From Azohydromonas caseinilytica (GTDB taxonomy: Bacteria; Pseudomonadota; Gammaproteobacteria; Burkholderiales; Burkholderiaceae_C): a stretch of 63,790 bases of DNA. The DNA lies in the NCBI RefSeq assembly GCF_012927045.1, contig NZ_JABBFW010000030.1, positions 1-63,790 of the forward strand, given 5' to 3'. The notes beneath the pieces were generated by a model. That model was not told the origin of the DNA. It made no database searches and saw only the letters and a program-made list of their open reading frames with translations. Position numbers and translations under genes: made by a program. Positions 27,090 through 37,800 of the stretch are shown here, one piece after another; within the stretch, counting starts at the first letter, position 1; every line of letters begins with the position of its first letter.

Positions 27090-27509
27090 ATGAGCACCGA
27101 CGTTCGAGCCATCTGTGCCATCGGCCTGCGCGGCCAGCTCGGCCTGCACGGGCGCATGCCCTGGGAAGGCGAGCGCGGGCGCGTCTTCCGCGAGGACGTG
27201 GCGCGCTTCTTCGAGATCACCAGGGGCCATGTGCTGCTGGCCGGGCCGCGCACCATCGCCAGCGTCCCGGAGTTCGCGCGGCAGGACCGCACGGTGGCGG
27301 TGATCCGCTCGTCCGAAAGGCCCGAGGAGGTGCTGGCCCGCTACGCCGGCCGCGTGGTGTTCATCGGCGGCGGCCCGGCGGTGTGGGAGGTGTACGCGCC
27401 CCACATCCGGCACTGGGACATCAACCGGCTGCCCTACGACGGGGACGCGGACCGCTGGTTCGATCCGCAGTGGCTGGTGAAGGGCGGTGCCGCGCGGGGC
27501 AGGCCCTGA
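27090..27509 (+). CDS. Dihydrofolate reductase-like protein, short
   Basis: The 139-residue product has a reduced dihydrofolate reductase fold: AICAIGLRGQLGLHGRMPW matches the Met20 loop region, EDVARFFEITRGHVLLAGPRTIAS the folate- and NADPH-binding helix, and VVFIGGGPAVWEVYAPHI the second NADPH loop. It is about 20 residues shorter than ordinary FolA and lacks the usual C-terminal strand pair, so it may be a divergent reductase rather than the housekeeping enzyme. The ATG follows GGCAGGAGG. Confidence 0.72.
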   Translation: MSTDVRAICAIGLRGQLGLHGRMPWEGERGRVFREDVARFFEITRGHVLLAGPRTIASVPEFARQDRTVAVIRSSERPEEVLARYAGRVVFIGGGPAVWEVYAPHIRHWDINRLPYDGDADRWFDPQWLVKGGAARGRP

Positions 27510-27528
27510 GCCGGACAGCCGGACCGCC

Positions 27529-27966
27529 ATGAACGGCCCGAACCCTTCCAAGCCCGCCAGGGCCTGCGACAGCGAAATCTTCGACGTGCTGCTCCAGGCG
27601 ATGGCGCAATACAACCAGCGCTTCGTGTCCGGCGCCCTGACCACCACCGGCGCCTTGCTGGTGGCCATCGGCTGGCTGCTGACCTCTGCGGATGCGCAGA
27701 AATACTTCGCGCAGAACCGCACCATTGCCGCGGTGTTCGTCGGCGCCATCGTGCCCTTGATTTATATATATTGCTCCGCCCTGTACCGCGCCTACCGGGT
27801 GAATCACGAAGCGCACAGGCAGCTGCAAAACCTGAATTATATGGAAAAGAAATATTATTCCTTCCACCTGCTGCCCCCACGCTTTCTCGTCTTCGGCATA
27901 TTCCTCAATGTCTGGCATTACTTCGTGGTGGCTTGGCTGGTGGCGCAGCATGCAAAGCTGTTCTAG
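27529..27966 (+). CDS. Hypothetical membrane protein
   Basis: The 145-residue product has three predicted membrane helices (ALTTTGALLVAIGWLL, IAAVFVGAIVPLIYIYC, FLVFGIFLNVWHYFVVAWLV) with a cytoplasmic helix rich in Gln and Asn between the last two. No family is recognised. Base composition is lower in GC than neighbouring genes. It starts 19 bp after the DHFR-like gene. Confidence 0.65.
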   Translation: MNGPNPSKPARACDSEIFDVLLQAMAQYNQRFVSGALTTTGALLVAIGWLLTSADAQKYFAQNRTIAAVFVGAIVPLIYIYCSALYRAYRVNHEAHRQLQNLNYMEKKYYSFHLLPPRFLVFGIFLNVWHYFVVAWLVAQHAKLF

Positions 27967-28202
27967 GCCGCGGCCGGCCGCTCGGGGCGAGGCCCAGCCC
28001 ATTCCCACGACCGGGCGGTGCCTCAATACTGCAGGCGCGTCAATTCCAGGTTTTTCCCATCAGGCCCGGTACAAAACTCCTATTGAGCGCCAAGCTGCCC
28101 AAAACTACGGTTTCCTCCAGCAGCTGGCCATGCAAAACCAGGCAATTCATGGCCGGCTTTCCGACCCAAGCTTTCGCAGTGCGAGGACAGGGCAGGCCTT
28201 CC

Positions 28203-28451
28203 ATGAAGCAGCGCGGAGATCGTCACCACGGCCGGCCGGGTTCCTGGCCCGGCGCTTCGGACAACATCGCGCAGCTGGCGCGCGCCGACTGGCGCATCCG
28301 GCTCTACGTCTGGTTTCTGAGGGCCTGCCTGGGCGTGGCGGCCGGATTCGTGCTGTGGCTGGTCTTCGAAACCCTCCGGGCCGCCGTGCTGGAGAGCCAG
28401 AACGCCGCCATTCCGGCCCTGGCGCCCAGGCCGCTGGCCCTGCTGGGCTGA
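28203..28451 (+). CDS. Small hypothetical membrane protein
   Basis: The 82-residue product has a charged N terminus and one membrane helix (FLRACLGVAAGFVLWLVFETL). No family is recognised. The start at 28203 is the first ATG that leaves the helix intact; support is limited to codon bias and the helix. Confidence 0.45.
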   Translation: MKQRGDRHHGRPGSWPGASDNIAQLARADWRIRLYVWFLRACLGVAAGFVLWLVFETLRAAVLESQNAAIPALAPRPLALLG

Positions 28452-28685
28452 GCCCGTCCCGGACCGGGCCAATGGCAGGCCGCGGGTGCGCGCCTCACGC
28501 GCCGGTGCGGCCGGGCTGCCCGGAGTTTCGTATCGGGCATTTTTCACGCGCCCGGATTCCCGATTTGCCGCCCCTTTGAGGGCGCCGAATTCCCGTGACA
28601 AAGGTCCCATGGACCTCCATCAGATCGACATTAAAGTGGCAGATTCGCCCCTCGATTCAACCGCAGCCAGGCCCTGCATTTCACT

Positions 28686-28916
28686 TTGAACTCGACATTC
28701 GAAGAACGCGCCGCCGAAGCCTCCCCGCCCCAAGGCGTGCGCCGACGCTCCGATACCGTTTACCCGCAGGAGCCGGAGTTGCCCGTGCAGCCGGTTTTCT
28801 GGCGCAAGGGCACGTCGATACCGGTGTGGCGCGGCGCCCTGACCGCGGGCCTGGCTTTCGCGGTGATTGCCACCACGTTCATCGGGGCTTACTGGATGCT
28901 GCGCTCGGGTTTCTGA
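28686..28916 (+). CDS. Small hypothetical protein with C-terminal membrane helix
   Basis: The 76-residue product would start at TTG (28686) and end with the helix GALTAGLAFAVIATTFIGAYWML, a tail-anchor type layout. No family is recognised. The start codon is weak and no clear ribosome-binding site is present, so confidence is low. Confidence 0.4.
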   Translation: MNSTFEERAAEASPPQGVRRRSDTVYPQEPELPVQPVFWRKGTSIPVWRGALTAGLAFAVIATTFIGAYWMLRSGF

Positions 28917-29186
28917 ATCCGTGATTTTTCGTTATCTTGCCGGCGCGTCCGAGGCCCGGCCGCCACAGGGCCGCAGTATCCAATTTGTAAGATACGAATG
29001 ACGCCGGCCACGGCGTCCGCATGAATTTCCAGCCGATCCGGGCAAGGTTTTTTGCTTGCGCCATCCGGGAATCCGAACGGTCCATTGAATCTCCGGAGCG
29101 GCCGACAGCGCCAGCCCTGCGGAGAATGGGCCGGCGCGGTGGCCTGGCATCGAGGCGCCGAACCGCTCCCAGTCCCGCCAGGGATT

Positions 29187-31235
29187 TCAACCCGCCAGCG
29201 CCTCCCTCAACCCGCTCGCCCGCTTCGTCTTCCTCTCGATCGCCGCCGCCAGCACGCCCGGCTGCGGCGACACCAGCGTGAAAGCGGTTCGCGCCCGGGT
29301 GATGCCGGTATAGGCCAGCTCGCGCGTGAGCACCTGCGAGGAGCCCTGGTCCGGCAGCGCCAGCACCGTGTGCTCGAACTCCGAGCCCTGCGACTTGTGC
29401 ACCGTCAGCGCGAAGGCGGTTGCCACGTCCGCCAGGCGGCTGGCCAGCACCGAGCGCAGCTGCGGCCCCTCCAGGAGGTACACCCGCAGCGCGCCGCGCG
29501 CGCCCGGCGCCCGCAGCACGATGCCGATGTCGCCGTTGAACACGCCCAGCGCCGGCTGGTTGCGCGTCACCATCACCGGGCGGCCCTCGTACCACTCGCC
29601 CGTCTTCCTCAGCCAGCCCGCGCGCAGCAGCGCGGCCTCGATGGCAAGGTTGAAACCCTCCACGCCCCAGTCGCCCTCGCGCACCGCGCACAGCACGCGA
29701 AAGCGCTCGAAGGCCGTCAGCACCCGCGTGGCCCATTCGGCATGCGCGCCCTCGTCCTCGCCCTGGGGACGCTCGCGCAGCGCCTGCAGGTAGGCCGCGT
29801 AGCCCCCGGGCGCGCCGGGACGGCCTTCCAGCGCCAGCCGCACCACCGCCTGCGGCGAGGCTGCCTCCAGCCAGTGCACCTCGGCACCCTGCGCATCGCG
29901 CAGCACCCGCTGCGCCGCCGCCACCTTGCCCTGGTTGACGGCCAGCGCCAGCTTGCCGATCGGGCCGCCGAAGCGGCGGCTCTCTCGCAGCATCACGATC
30001 TGCTGCGCCAGCGCGCCGCTGCGCGCGCCGCCGTCGTCCTCCGGCAGCTGCGTGCCGCAGGTGGCCTGCACGTAGGCACGGCATTCCGCGTCGTAGCCGC
30101 CTGGGTCGGCGTCCCCGCACAGGTCGCCCAGCACCGCGCCGGCCTCCACCGAGGCGAGCTGGTCCTTGTCGCCCAGCAGCACCACGCGCGCCGTCTCGGG
30201 CAGCGCCTCCAGCAGCGCGGCCATCATCTCCAGGTGGATCATGGAGGCCTCGTCCACGATCAGCACATCCACGTCCAGCGGGTGCGAGGCGTCGAAGGCG
30301 AAGCGCCGCGTGTCCGGCCGCCCGCCCAGCAGGCCGTGCAGCGTGCGCGCCGCGCCGATCCGCGCGGTCAGGGCGGCCAGGTCCAGGGCGTCGCCGATGC
30401 GCCCGGCCAGTGCCTGCAGCGAGCCCTCGATGGACTGCTTCAGCCGTGCCGCCGCCTTGCCCGTGGGCGCGGCCAGCGCGATGCGCAGCCGCTCGGGGTG
30501 AGGCGCCGTCGCCAGCAGCAGCGCCAGCAGCCGCGCCACGGTGTAGGTCTTGCCGGTGCCGGGGCCGCCGGTGATCACGGACAGCCGCCCGCGCAGCGCC
30601 ACGGCGCAGGCCACCTTCTGCCAATCGGTCTTCGGCGTTCTCTGCCCGGCCTCGGCCGCGAACAGCCGTTCCAGCCAGGCGCGCGCGCTCGCCGTGTCCA
30701 CGGCCTCGCGCAGCGCGCCACGCAGGCGCACCTGCGCTGCCACGCGCTGCTCGTAGTGCCAGTAGCGGCGCAGGTACAGGCGCGTGCCGCACAGCACCAG
30801 CGGGGCGGTGTCGCTGTCCGCCTCTTCGCCGTGGCCGTCCACGGCCTCGGCGTCCTGCACCAGCGCGCAGCCGCGCAGGGTGTCCAGCCAGGCCGGCAGC
30901 TCGCCGGGCAGCCGCTGCAGCACGGCCCTCAGCGCCTCGCGCGGCTCGGCGCTCCAGCTCAGCAGTTCATCGGGACGCTCGTGCAGCTCCTCCAGCAGCA
31001 GGCAGCTGTGGCCGCGGCTTTCCATGTGCGCCACCAGCGCGCCGCACAGCAGCACCAGTGGGTGCGCCCCAGGCTCCAGCTCCAGCGCGAAGCGCGCCAC
31101 GGCACCGTCCAGGTGCCGGAGCCAGCCCGCGCGCGCCCAGCGCAGCAGCTCGGCCAGCAGCTCATCGGCCGGCAGGGGCTCGCGCTCCATGGCCTCGATC
31201 CAGTCCAGCGTGTTCGCGTCCTTGCGGGATTTCAT
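29187..31235 (-). CDS. recD: Exodeoxyribonuclease V subunit alpha (RecD)
   Basis: The 682-residue SF1B helicase is the 5'-3' motor of the RecBCD double-strand-break repair enzyme. The Walker A loop GGPGTGKTYT lies near residue 240, LAAPTGKAAARL follows, Walker B-like VLIVDEASMIH, QLASVEAGAVLGDLC, and the C-terminal helicase motif FALTVHKSQGSEFEHT. The start codon overlaps the recB stop by one base (TGATG). Length is slightly above that of E. coli RecD. Confidence 0.95.
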   Translation of the reverse strand: MKSRKDANTLDWIEAMEREPLPADELLAELLRWARAGWLRHLDGAVARFALELEPGAHPLVLLCGALVAHMESRGHSCLLLEELHERPDELLSWSAEPREALRAVLQRLPGELPAWLDTLRGCALVQDAEAVDGHGEEADSDTAPLVLCGTRLYLRRYWHYEQRVAAQVRLRGALREAVDTASARAWLERLFAAEAGQRTPKTDWQKVACAVALRGRLSVITGGPGTGKTYTVARLLALLLATAPHPERLRIALAAPTGKAAARLKQSIEGSLQALAGRIGDALDLAALTARIGAARTLHGLLGGRPDTRRFAFDASHPLDVDVLIVDEASMIHLEMMAALLEALPETARVVLLGDKDQLASVEAGAVLGDLCGDADPGGYDAECRAYVQATCGTQLPEDDGGARSGALAQQIVMLRESRRFGGPIGKLALAVNQGKVAAAQRVLRDAQGAEVHWLEAASPQAVVRLALEGRPGAPGGYAAYLQALRERPQGEDEGAHAEWATRVLTAFERFRVLCAVREGDWGVEGFNLAIEAALLRAGWLRKTGEWYEGRPVMVTRNQPALGVFNGDIGIVLRAPGARGALRVYLLEGPQLRSVLASRLADVATAFALTVHKSQGSEFEHTVLALPDQGSSQVLTRELAYTGITRARTAFTLVSPQPGVLAAAIERKTKRASGLREALAG

Positions 31236-34200
31236 CAGCGCGGGTCCTCCTCTCCCGCCAGCGCCTCATCCAGCGCCTCCAGCAACGCCATGTCCGGCGC
31301 CACCCACAGGCAGCCGCGGCGCGGATGGCGGATGCCGCGGATGAAGAAGTACAGCGCGCCGCCCAGCTGCTCGGCCGGGTCGTAGTCCTCGCCCAGGCGC
31401 GAGCGCAGCTGCCGGTGCAGCGCCAGCAGGTACAGCGCGGCCTGCACGTCGTAGCGGTGCGCCGCCATCGCGGCTTCCATCGCGTCGGGGCCGTAGTCGG
31501 GGTCCCGGGGGCCCAGCGCGTTGGACTTGTAGTCCAGCACCCAGTAGCGCCCCTCGTGCTCGAACACCAGGTCGGCAAAGCCCATCAGCATCCCGCGCAA
31601 CTGGCGCTGCGGCAGAGAAGGGCGCTCGCGCCCGGGCAGGAGGTATTCCCCACACAAGGCATCGATCCGCGCCGCGTCCAGCCCCTCGCTGGGCAGCCAG
31701 AACTCCATCTCCGGCAGCGTGTGCGCCAGCGCCGACAGCGGCACGCCCAGCGGCGGCAATTCCACATCCACCGCCGCCGACAGCCAGGCCAGCACCTCCT
31801 CGGCGCGATTCCCCCAGCCCTGGCGCTCGCAGCGGCGCAGCAACTGCTCACGCAGCGGCTCGTTGTCGCGCAGCGCGAAGTCTTCCCCCGCCAGCCACTC
31901 CAGCTGGTCATGCAGGAAATTGCCGGCAAAGGCGCCGCGCGGGAAGCGGTGCCAGGGCTCGCCGTTCGCCGGCGCCAGGGGTAGCGGGCCGGGCGCGAAC
32001 TCGTCGCTCTCGCGCACCGGCGCCTCCTCCAGCCGCTCGGCCGGCAGGGTGGGCAGGCGCTTCACCAGCTTGCTGAAGCTGCCGATGCTCCAGTCGCGCT
32101 CGAAGCGGGCCACGTACTCGGCGCCCGGCTGCAGCGCCGGCGCGTCGTCGCGCGGCAGCAACGGCGTGGTGGCGCAGTTCACCGGCGGCTCCAGCAGCGC
32201 GATGGCCTCGTCCTCGCCGCAGGCCGCTTTCAATCGCGCCAGGATCTCGCTCTCGCTGATGGCCTCGCCGCCACCGATGAGCTGCCCCAGCGCGCAGCGG
32301 TGCATCACGCACTGCTTGGCCTGGCCCTTCTTCAGCGCCGCCACGCCCAGCCACAGCGCATGGCGCGCGCGGGTGAGCGCGACGTACAGCAGCCGCAGGT
32401 CCTCGCGCAGCCGGTCGCGGTCGGCCTGCTCCAGCAGCTCGGCGCTAAGGTTGAACTGCAATTGCCGGGAGCCATCCTCGCCCGCCAGCTCGATGAAGCT
32501 GCGCCCCTTCTTCTCCACCGGCCGGAAGTCGCAGATGAAGGGCAGGAACACCAGCGGGTACTCCAGGCCCTTGGACTTGTGGATGGTCACGACCTTCACC
32601 AGGTCGGCGTCACTCTCCAGCCGGACGATGCGCTCGTCGCCCTCGGTCGCGTCCTCGTTCTCGATCTGCTCGGTGAGCCAGCGCACCAGCGCCTGCTCGC
32701 CGTCGAGCTGCGCGCTGGCGGCCTGCAGCAGCTCGGCGATGTGCAGCACGTTGGTCAGGCGCCGCTCGCCATCCGGTGCCGACAGCCAGCGTGCCGGCAG
32801 CTCCAGCCGGTGCAGCGTCTGGCGCAGCATGGTCAGCACGCCCTGGCGCTCCCACACCGAGCGCAGCTCGCGCAATTGCTCCAGGCGCTGCTCCCAGGCC
32901 TCGTCGTCCGCGGCCAGCCGCGCCAGCTCCGGGAGGCTCAGGCCGACCAGCGCCGTGGCGTAGGCCGCGCGCGCCAGACGCATGTCCAGCGGCGCCGCCA
33001 CCGCGCGCAGCCAGCGCAGCAGGTCGCGCGCCTCGGCGCTGGCGAACACCGAGTCCTTGTCCGAGAGGTAGACCGAGGCGATGTCACGCCGGCGCAGCTC
33101 GCGCCGCACGCAGTCCGCCTCCACGCCGGTGCGCACCAGCACCGCGATGTCGGCCGGACGCAGGCGGGTAAAACCGTCCTCGGGATGCTCGAAGCCCGCC
33201 GCCGGGTCGTTGAGCAGCGTGACGATGCCTTCGGCACAGCGCTCGGCCGCGCGGCGGCGGTGGCTCTCGGCATTGCCCAGCTCCACGTCCACGCACAGCG
33301 ACAGCGCCGGCACCTCGCCCTCGTTGCACACGAAACGCTCCGGCCGGCCGCGCGCCTCCACGACCTGGAAGGGCAGCGGGTCGTCGAACTCGCTGCGGAA
33401 CAGGAAGGCGCCGGCGCCTTCGGCCCGCTCTTCCGCCTGCCTGAACAGCTGGTTCACCGCCCGCACCAGCGCCTGCGTGGAGCGGTGGTTGGTGCCCAGC
33501 ACGTAATGGCGCCCGGCGGTGGCGCGGCGCGCGCCCAGGTAGCTGTGGATGTCGGCGCCGCGAAAGGCGTAGATCGACTGCTTGGGGTCGCCGATGAGCA
33601 GCAGCGCGCTGTCACGGCAGCAGTCGGCCGTGCGGTAGAGCCGGTCGAACAGCCGGTACTGCAGCGGCGAGGTGTCCTGGAACTCGTCCACCAGCGCCAC
33701 CGGGTACTGCGCCAGGATGCGCTCGCGCAGCCGCTGGCCGGCGGCTTCGTCATGCAGCGCCTGGTCCAGGCGCACCAGCATGTCGGCGAAGCCATAGGCG
33801 CCGGCCTGCGTCTTCAGCTCGGCCAGGCGCCGCGCGATGCACTGCGCGGCGTGCTGGCGCAGCTGCGCTTTCAAATCGGGCAGGGCGGCCAGCGCCTCCA
33901 ACAACTGCTCGATGGCCTCGAAGTGCGAGGGCAGCACCAGCTCGGGCTTGACCGCCTCGCGCATGCCCTCGACGCTGAGGCGGTGCCGGCCGGCGTCGGG
34001 CAGTTCCGGATCGAGCTGGCCCGGCGTGGTGGCCCAGGCTTCCAGCTTGTCCAGCCAGGGCTCGTAGAAGCGCGGCTGCAGCTTCTTGCGGTCCAGCAGG
34101 CAGACCTTGCGCGCCTGCTCGGCGGTGAACCAGTCGCGCAGCGCCTGCACACGCTCGGCCCACCCGTCCTTGAGCCGCGCCAGGTGTTGGGCCTGCTCGG

Positions 34201-34879
34201 CCAGCACCCGGGTGCAGAGCTCGCTCAGCGCTGGCGGTACAGCAGCGCCCGGACCGATGCGTGACACCAGCGCCGCCACGTCCTGGTACAGCGCACCCAC
34301 GTCGGGCCAGAGCTCGAACACGGCGTCCAGCGCCGAGTCGTCGAGCGGGTAGACATGCTGGCGCCAGTAGTCGCGCACCGCCTCTTCCTGCAGCCTGCGC
34401 TCGTCGGCCAGCAGCTCCTCGTCGAAGAGGTTGCGGCTGTCGAAGGCGTGCTCGCGCAGCATGCGCTGGCACCAGGCGTCGATGGTGTGCACCGCCGCGT
34501 CGTCCATGGCCTCGGCCGCGCAGGCCAGGCGCCAAGCGGCGCGGGTGCGCTCCGGGCCATCCGGGTAGCCGGCCAGCAGCTCGCGCAGCAGCCGGTCGCC
34601 CTCCTGCGGCTCGGCCTCGCCGCGGAACACCTGCGCCGCCTCGATGAGGCGGGCGCGGATGCGGTCCGACAGCTCGCGCGTCGCGGCGCGCGTGAAAGTC
34701 ATGACCAGGATCTCGGCCGGCAGCAGCGGGCGGTGAAAGGCGCCGTCCTCCGGCCCATGGCCCAGCACCAGGCGCAGGTACAGCGCGGCGATGGTGTAGG
34801 TCTTGCCGGTGCCGGCGCTGGCCTCGATCAGGCGGCTGCCCCACAGCGGCAGGCGCAGCGGGTCGAGCAACTCAGTCAT
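31235..34879 (-). CDS. recB: Exodeoxyribonuclease V subunit beta (RecB)
   Basis: The 1214-residue 3'-5' helicase and nuclease has Walker A ASAGTGKTYT near residue 18, motif II VALVDEFQDTS, GDPKQSIYAFRGAD, VKVVTIHKSKGLEYPLVFLP, and the C-terminal nuclease signature GFADLVFEHEGRYWVLDYKSN with the catalytic Asp and Lys. The ATG at 34877-34879 lies inside the recC stop region (8-bp overlap). It forms RecBCD with its neighbours and would process broken ends at Chi-like sites. Confidence 0.96.
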   Translation of the reverse strand: MTELLDPLRLPLWGSRLIEASAGTGKTYTIAALYLRLVLGHGPEDGAFHRPLLPAEILVMTFTRAATRELSDRIRARLIEAAQVFRGEAEPQEGDRLLRELLAGYPDGPERTRAAWRLACAAEAMDDAAVHTIDAWCQRMLREHAFDSRNLFDEELLADERRLQEEAVRDYWRQHVYPLDDSALDAVFELWPDVGALYQDVAALVSRIGPGAAVPPALSELCTRVLAEQAQHLARLKDGWAERVQALRDWFTAEQARKVCLLDRKKLQPRFYEPWLDKLEAWATTPGQLDPELPDAGRHRLSVEGMREAVKPELVLPSHFEAIEQLLEALAALPDLKAQLRQHAAQCIARRLAELKTQAGAYGFADMLVRLDQALHDEAAGQRLRERILAQYPVALVDEFQDTSPLQYRLFDRLYRTADCCRDSALLLIGDPKQSIYAFRGADIHSYLGARRATAGRHYVLGTNHRSTQALVRAVNQLFRQAEERAEGAGAFLFRSEFDDPLPFQVVEARGRPERFVCNEGEVPALSLCVDVELGNAESHRRRAAERCAEGIVTLLNDPAAGFEHPEDGFTRLRPADIAVLVRTGVEADCVRRELRRRDIASVYLSDKDSVFASAEARDLLRWLRAVAAPLDMRLARAAYATALVGLSLPELARLAADDEAWEQRLEQLRELRSVWERQGVLTMLRQTLHRLELPARWLSAPDGERRLTNVLHIAELLQAASAQLDGEQALVRWLTEQIENEDATEGDERIVRLESDADLVKVVTIHKSKGLEYPLVFLPFICDFRPVEKKGRSFIELAGEDGSRQLQFNLSAELLEQADRDRLREDLRLLYVALTRARHALWLGVAALKKGQAKQCVMHRCALGQLIGGGEAISESEILARLKAACGEDEAIALLEPPVNCATTPLLPRDDAPALQPGAEYVARFERDWSIGSFSKLVKRLPTLPAERLEEAPVRESDEFAPGPLPLAPANGEPWHRFPRGAFAGNFLHDQLEWLAGEDFALRDNEPLREQLLRRCERQGWGNRAEEVLAWLSAAVDVELPPLGVPLSALAHTLPEMEFWLPSEGLDAARIDALCGEYLLPGRERPSLPQRQLRGMLMGFADLVFEHEGRYWVLDYKSNALGPRDPDYGPDAMEAAMAAHRYDVQAALYLLALHRQLRSRLGEDYDPAEQLGGALYFFIRGIRHPRRGCLWVAPDMALLEALDEALAGEEDPR

Positions 34880-37800
34880 CGCCGTCCTCCGCGCCGTCAC
34901 CCTGTTCCAGCACTTTCACGCTGCCGCGCGCCCAGGCCTCCAGCGGGCCGTAGAGCTGCGGCGCCAGCGCCTCGAACTGCCCATCCGCGATCAGCGTCTC
35001 GAAGTCCGGATAGAGCCGCGCCAGGCAGGGCTCGGCGCCCTCGGGTGTGACCGGGCTGAAGCCGCCGCCCTCATAAACCTCCTGCGGCTTGCCGTCGCTG
35101 ACGAAGGCCAGGGCGGTGCGGCAGGCCAGCGGCAGCGGCGCCTCCATGCCCTGGCGCCACAGGCCCAGCAGCGTGCGCAGCGTCTGCTGCGCCTCGTCCT
35201 GCGGCAGCGGTTCCAGCGCCAGCACCGCGTCGCGCGACACGATGCGGCCCTGCAGCGCCACGCCGCAGGCGCTGGCCACCAGGTGGCGCACCCAGTCGTC
35301 GATGAGCTTGTCGGTGCGCGCGGTGCCCTTCTTCTGCAGCACGCTGGGCGAGAGTTTCAGTTGCACCGGGCCGGATGCGCCGTTGCGCAGCTCGGTGAGC
35401 CAGTCTTCCAGCCGCACGCCCTCGTGCTCGAAGGCCAGCGTTTCCTTGGGCACCACCGCGGCGAACTCGCGCTGCAGATTGAGCCAGCGGCGGTGCATCC
35501 ATTGCGCCGGCGCGAGCAGGGCGTCGCGCTGGCGTGCGCCGATGCCGTTCATCGGCAAGCGCCCGCTGCGCTGGATGCGCTGGGCCCGGCGCACGATCTC
35601 CTCCGGCGCGCAACGGTGCGCGTCGGCCAGCAGTTCGCTGATCAGCACCCACGCTTCCAGCCCGTTGATGCCGAAGGGCTCGTCGTCCTCGCCCGGCGGT
35701 GGACCCTCGTCGAAATTCACGCCCAGGCGGCGCATGAAGTATTCCGACACCGGGTTCTTCACGAAGGCGGCCAGGCGCGACAGCGTCAGCACCTGGTTTT
35801 CCACTTCGAAGCGCGGCGCCTCGACGCCAGCGGCGGCCGTGTCGGCGTGGTGCGCGGCGCGCCACTCGCGCGCCCAGGTGCGCAAGCCGCCGGCCTCGAA
35901 GTAGCGGCGGCTGAAGGGCTGGAGCGGGTGCTCGGTGGTGAGCGTCTTCGCCAGGCCCTGGCCCCAGCCGGCGTCCAGGTAGTCGCGCAGCTGCGACACC
36001 AGCACCGAGGGCGGCTGCTCGCTGTTGTCGCGCACGCTGCGCCCGCTCCAGCTCACGACCAAGCGCTGCCGGGCCGACAGCAGCGCCTCCAGCATCAGGT
36101 AGCGGTCGTCGTCGCGGCGCGAGCGGTCGCCGGGACGGCGCTGGCCAGGCAGGCCCATCAGGTCGAAATCGGCGCGGTGCGTGCGGCGCGGGTAGTCGCC
36201 GTCGTTCATGCCCAACAGGCACACCACCTCGAAGGGAATGGCGCGCATGGGCATCAGCGTGCAGAAAGTGACGCCGCCGTCCAGGAAGCGCCGGCGCAGC
36301 GTGGGCTCGTCCAGCCCGGAGAGCCAGCCTTCGCGCAGCACCTCCAGCGGCACTTCCTCCTCGAAGCCGCCGGCCTGGACCGCCTCCAGCCAGCTTTCCA
36401 GCGCCTCCTGCAGCAGGGCGAGCTGCTGGCGCTCGGCCTCGTCCACCGGCTCGAAGAAGTTGTCCAGCAGCTCGCGCGCGCGCTCGGCCCATTGCGCGGG
36501 CGTGGCCTCGGACGTGGCCCGCTCGTGCCAGCGGTGCAGCTCATCGACCAGCACGGCCAGCGAGCCCGCGGCGGCCGCTTCCAGGCCGCCGATCTCGCCG
36601 TAGGCCTCGATGTCGGCCCAGGCCGCGCCGTCGCCGGCGGCGTAGCCCAGCAGCATCCGGCGCAATCCGAAGATCCAGGTGTTCTGCGCACCGCAGGCTT
36701 CCAGGCCCAACGCGGCGCGGTGCCGCGCATCCAGGCCCCAGCGCACGCCGGCGCCATTGAGCCACTGCGCGATGCGCGGCAGCTCCTCCTCGGTGATGTC
36801 GAAGCGCCGCGCCAGCGCCGGCACGTCCAGCAGGTCGCGGACCTCGGTGAGCCGGCAGCGCTGCTGCGGCAGGCGCAGCAGCCATTCCAGCGCCACGAAC
36901 AGCGGCACATGGCCGCGCTGCTGCTGGTCGGCGATGCCGAAGGGAATGTGGCGCGGGTCGCCCGGCGGGTACTGACCGAACACGGCGCGGATGCAGGGCG
37001 CGAAGCGGTCGATGTCCGGGACCATCACCAGGATGTCGCGCGGGCGCAGCGGCTGCCCGCCCGGCGGCTCGGCCAGCAGGTGCAGCAGCTCGTCGTGCAG
37101 CACCTCCACCTCGCGCTGCGCGCTGTGCGCGACGTGGAAGACGATGGAGCGGTCGCGCTCCAGGTTCAGCTCATCGGGCCGGCGCGGATGCTCGGCCAGC
37201 GGCTGCAGGTCGCGGATGGCCGCCTGCACGCGCGCCAGCAGCGTCGTGCCCGGCTCGCTGTCGAACAGGTCGATGCGCGGCAGCGCCGTCTCCTGGCCCA
37301 GCGCGTGCGCGTCGAAGGCGTCGAGCTGGCGCACGAAGTCGCGGCCCTGGCGTCCCCAGGCCGCCAGCAGCGGATGCGCGTGCGCGTGCATCTCCTCCAG
37401 CGACACGGCGGCCAGGTCGCGGTCGGCGCGGTGCTGGAAACGGCGGCGCTGCATCTGCAGCAGCTCGCGGCCGTCGATGATGTCGGCCCAGTGGTACTGG
37501 CAGGGATTGACCACCGCCAGCAGCACCTGCGTGTGGCGGGAGAGGGCGCTCAGCGCCTGCAGCATCTGCATGGGCAGCTGCGACATCCCGAACACCACCA
37601 CGCGGCGCGCCACCGGGCTGCGCGGCGCCGCGCCCGACGCCAGCGTGGCCAGGAAGCGGCGATGGATGGCCGGGCGCACCACCAGGCGCTCGGCCTCGCT
37701 CAGTTCCTCCAGCAGCTCGCGCCACAGCAGCGGCTGCCAGCGCTGGTCCTCGGGGAGCTCAGTGGACGTGCCGTCGGCGCGGCCGAGCCGGTCACGCCCG

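Noticed and set aside
29052-31385. 777-codon open frame opposite recD
   Set aside because: Antisense shadow of recD with no recognisable domain.
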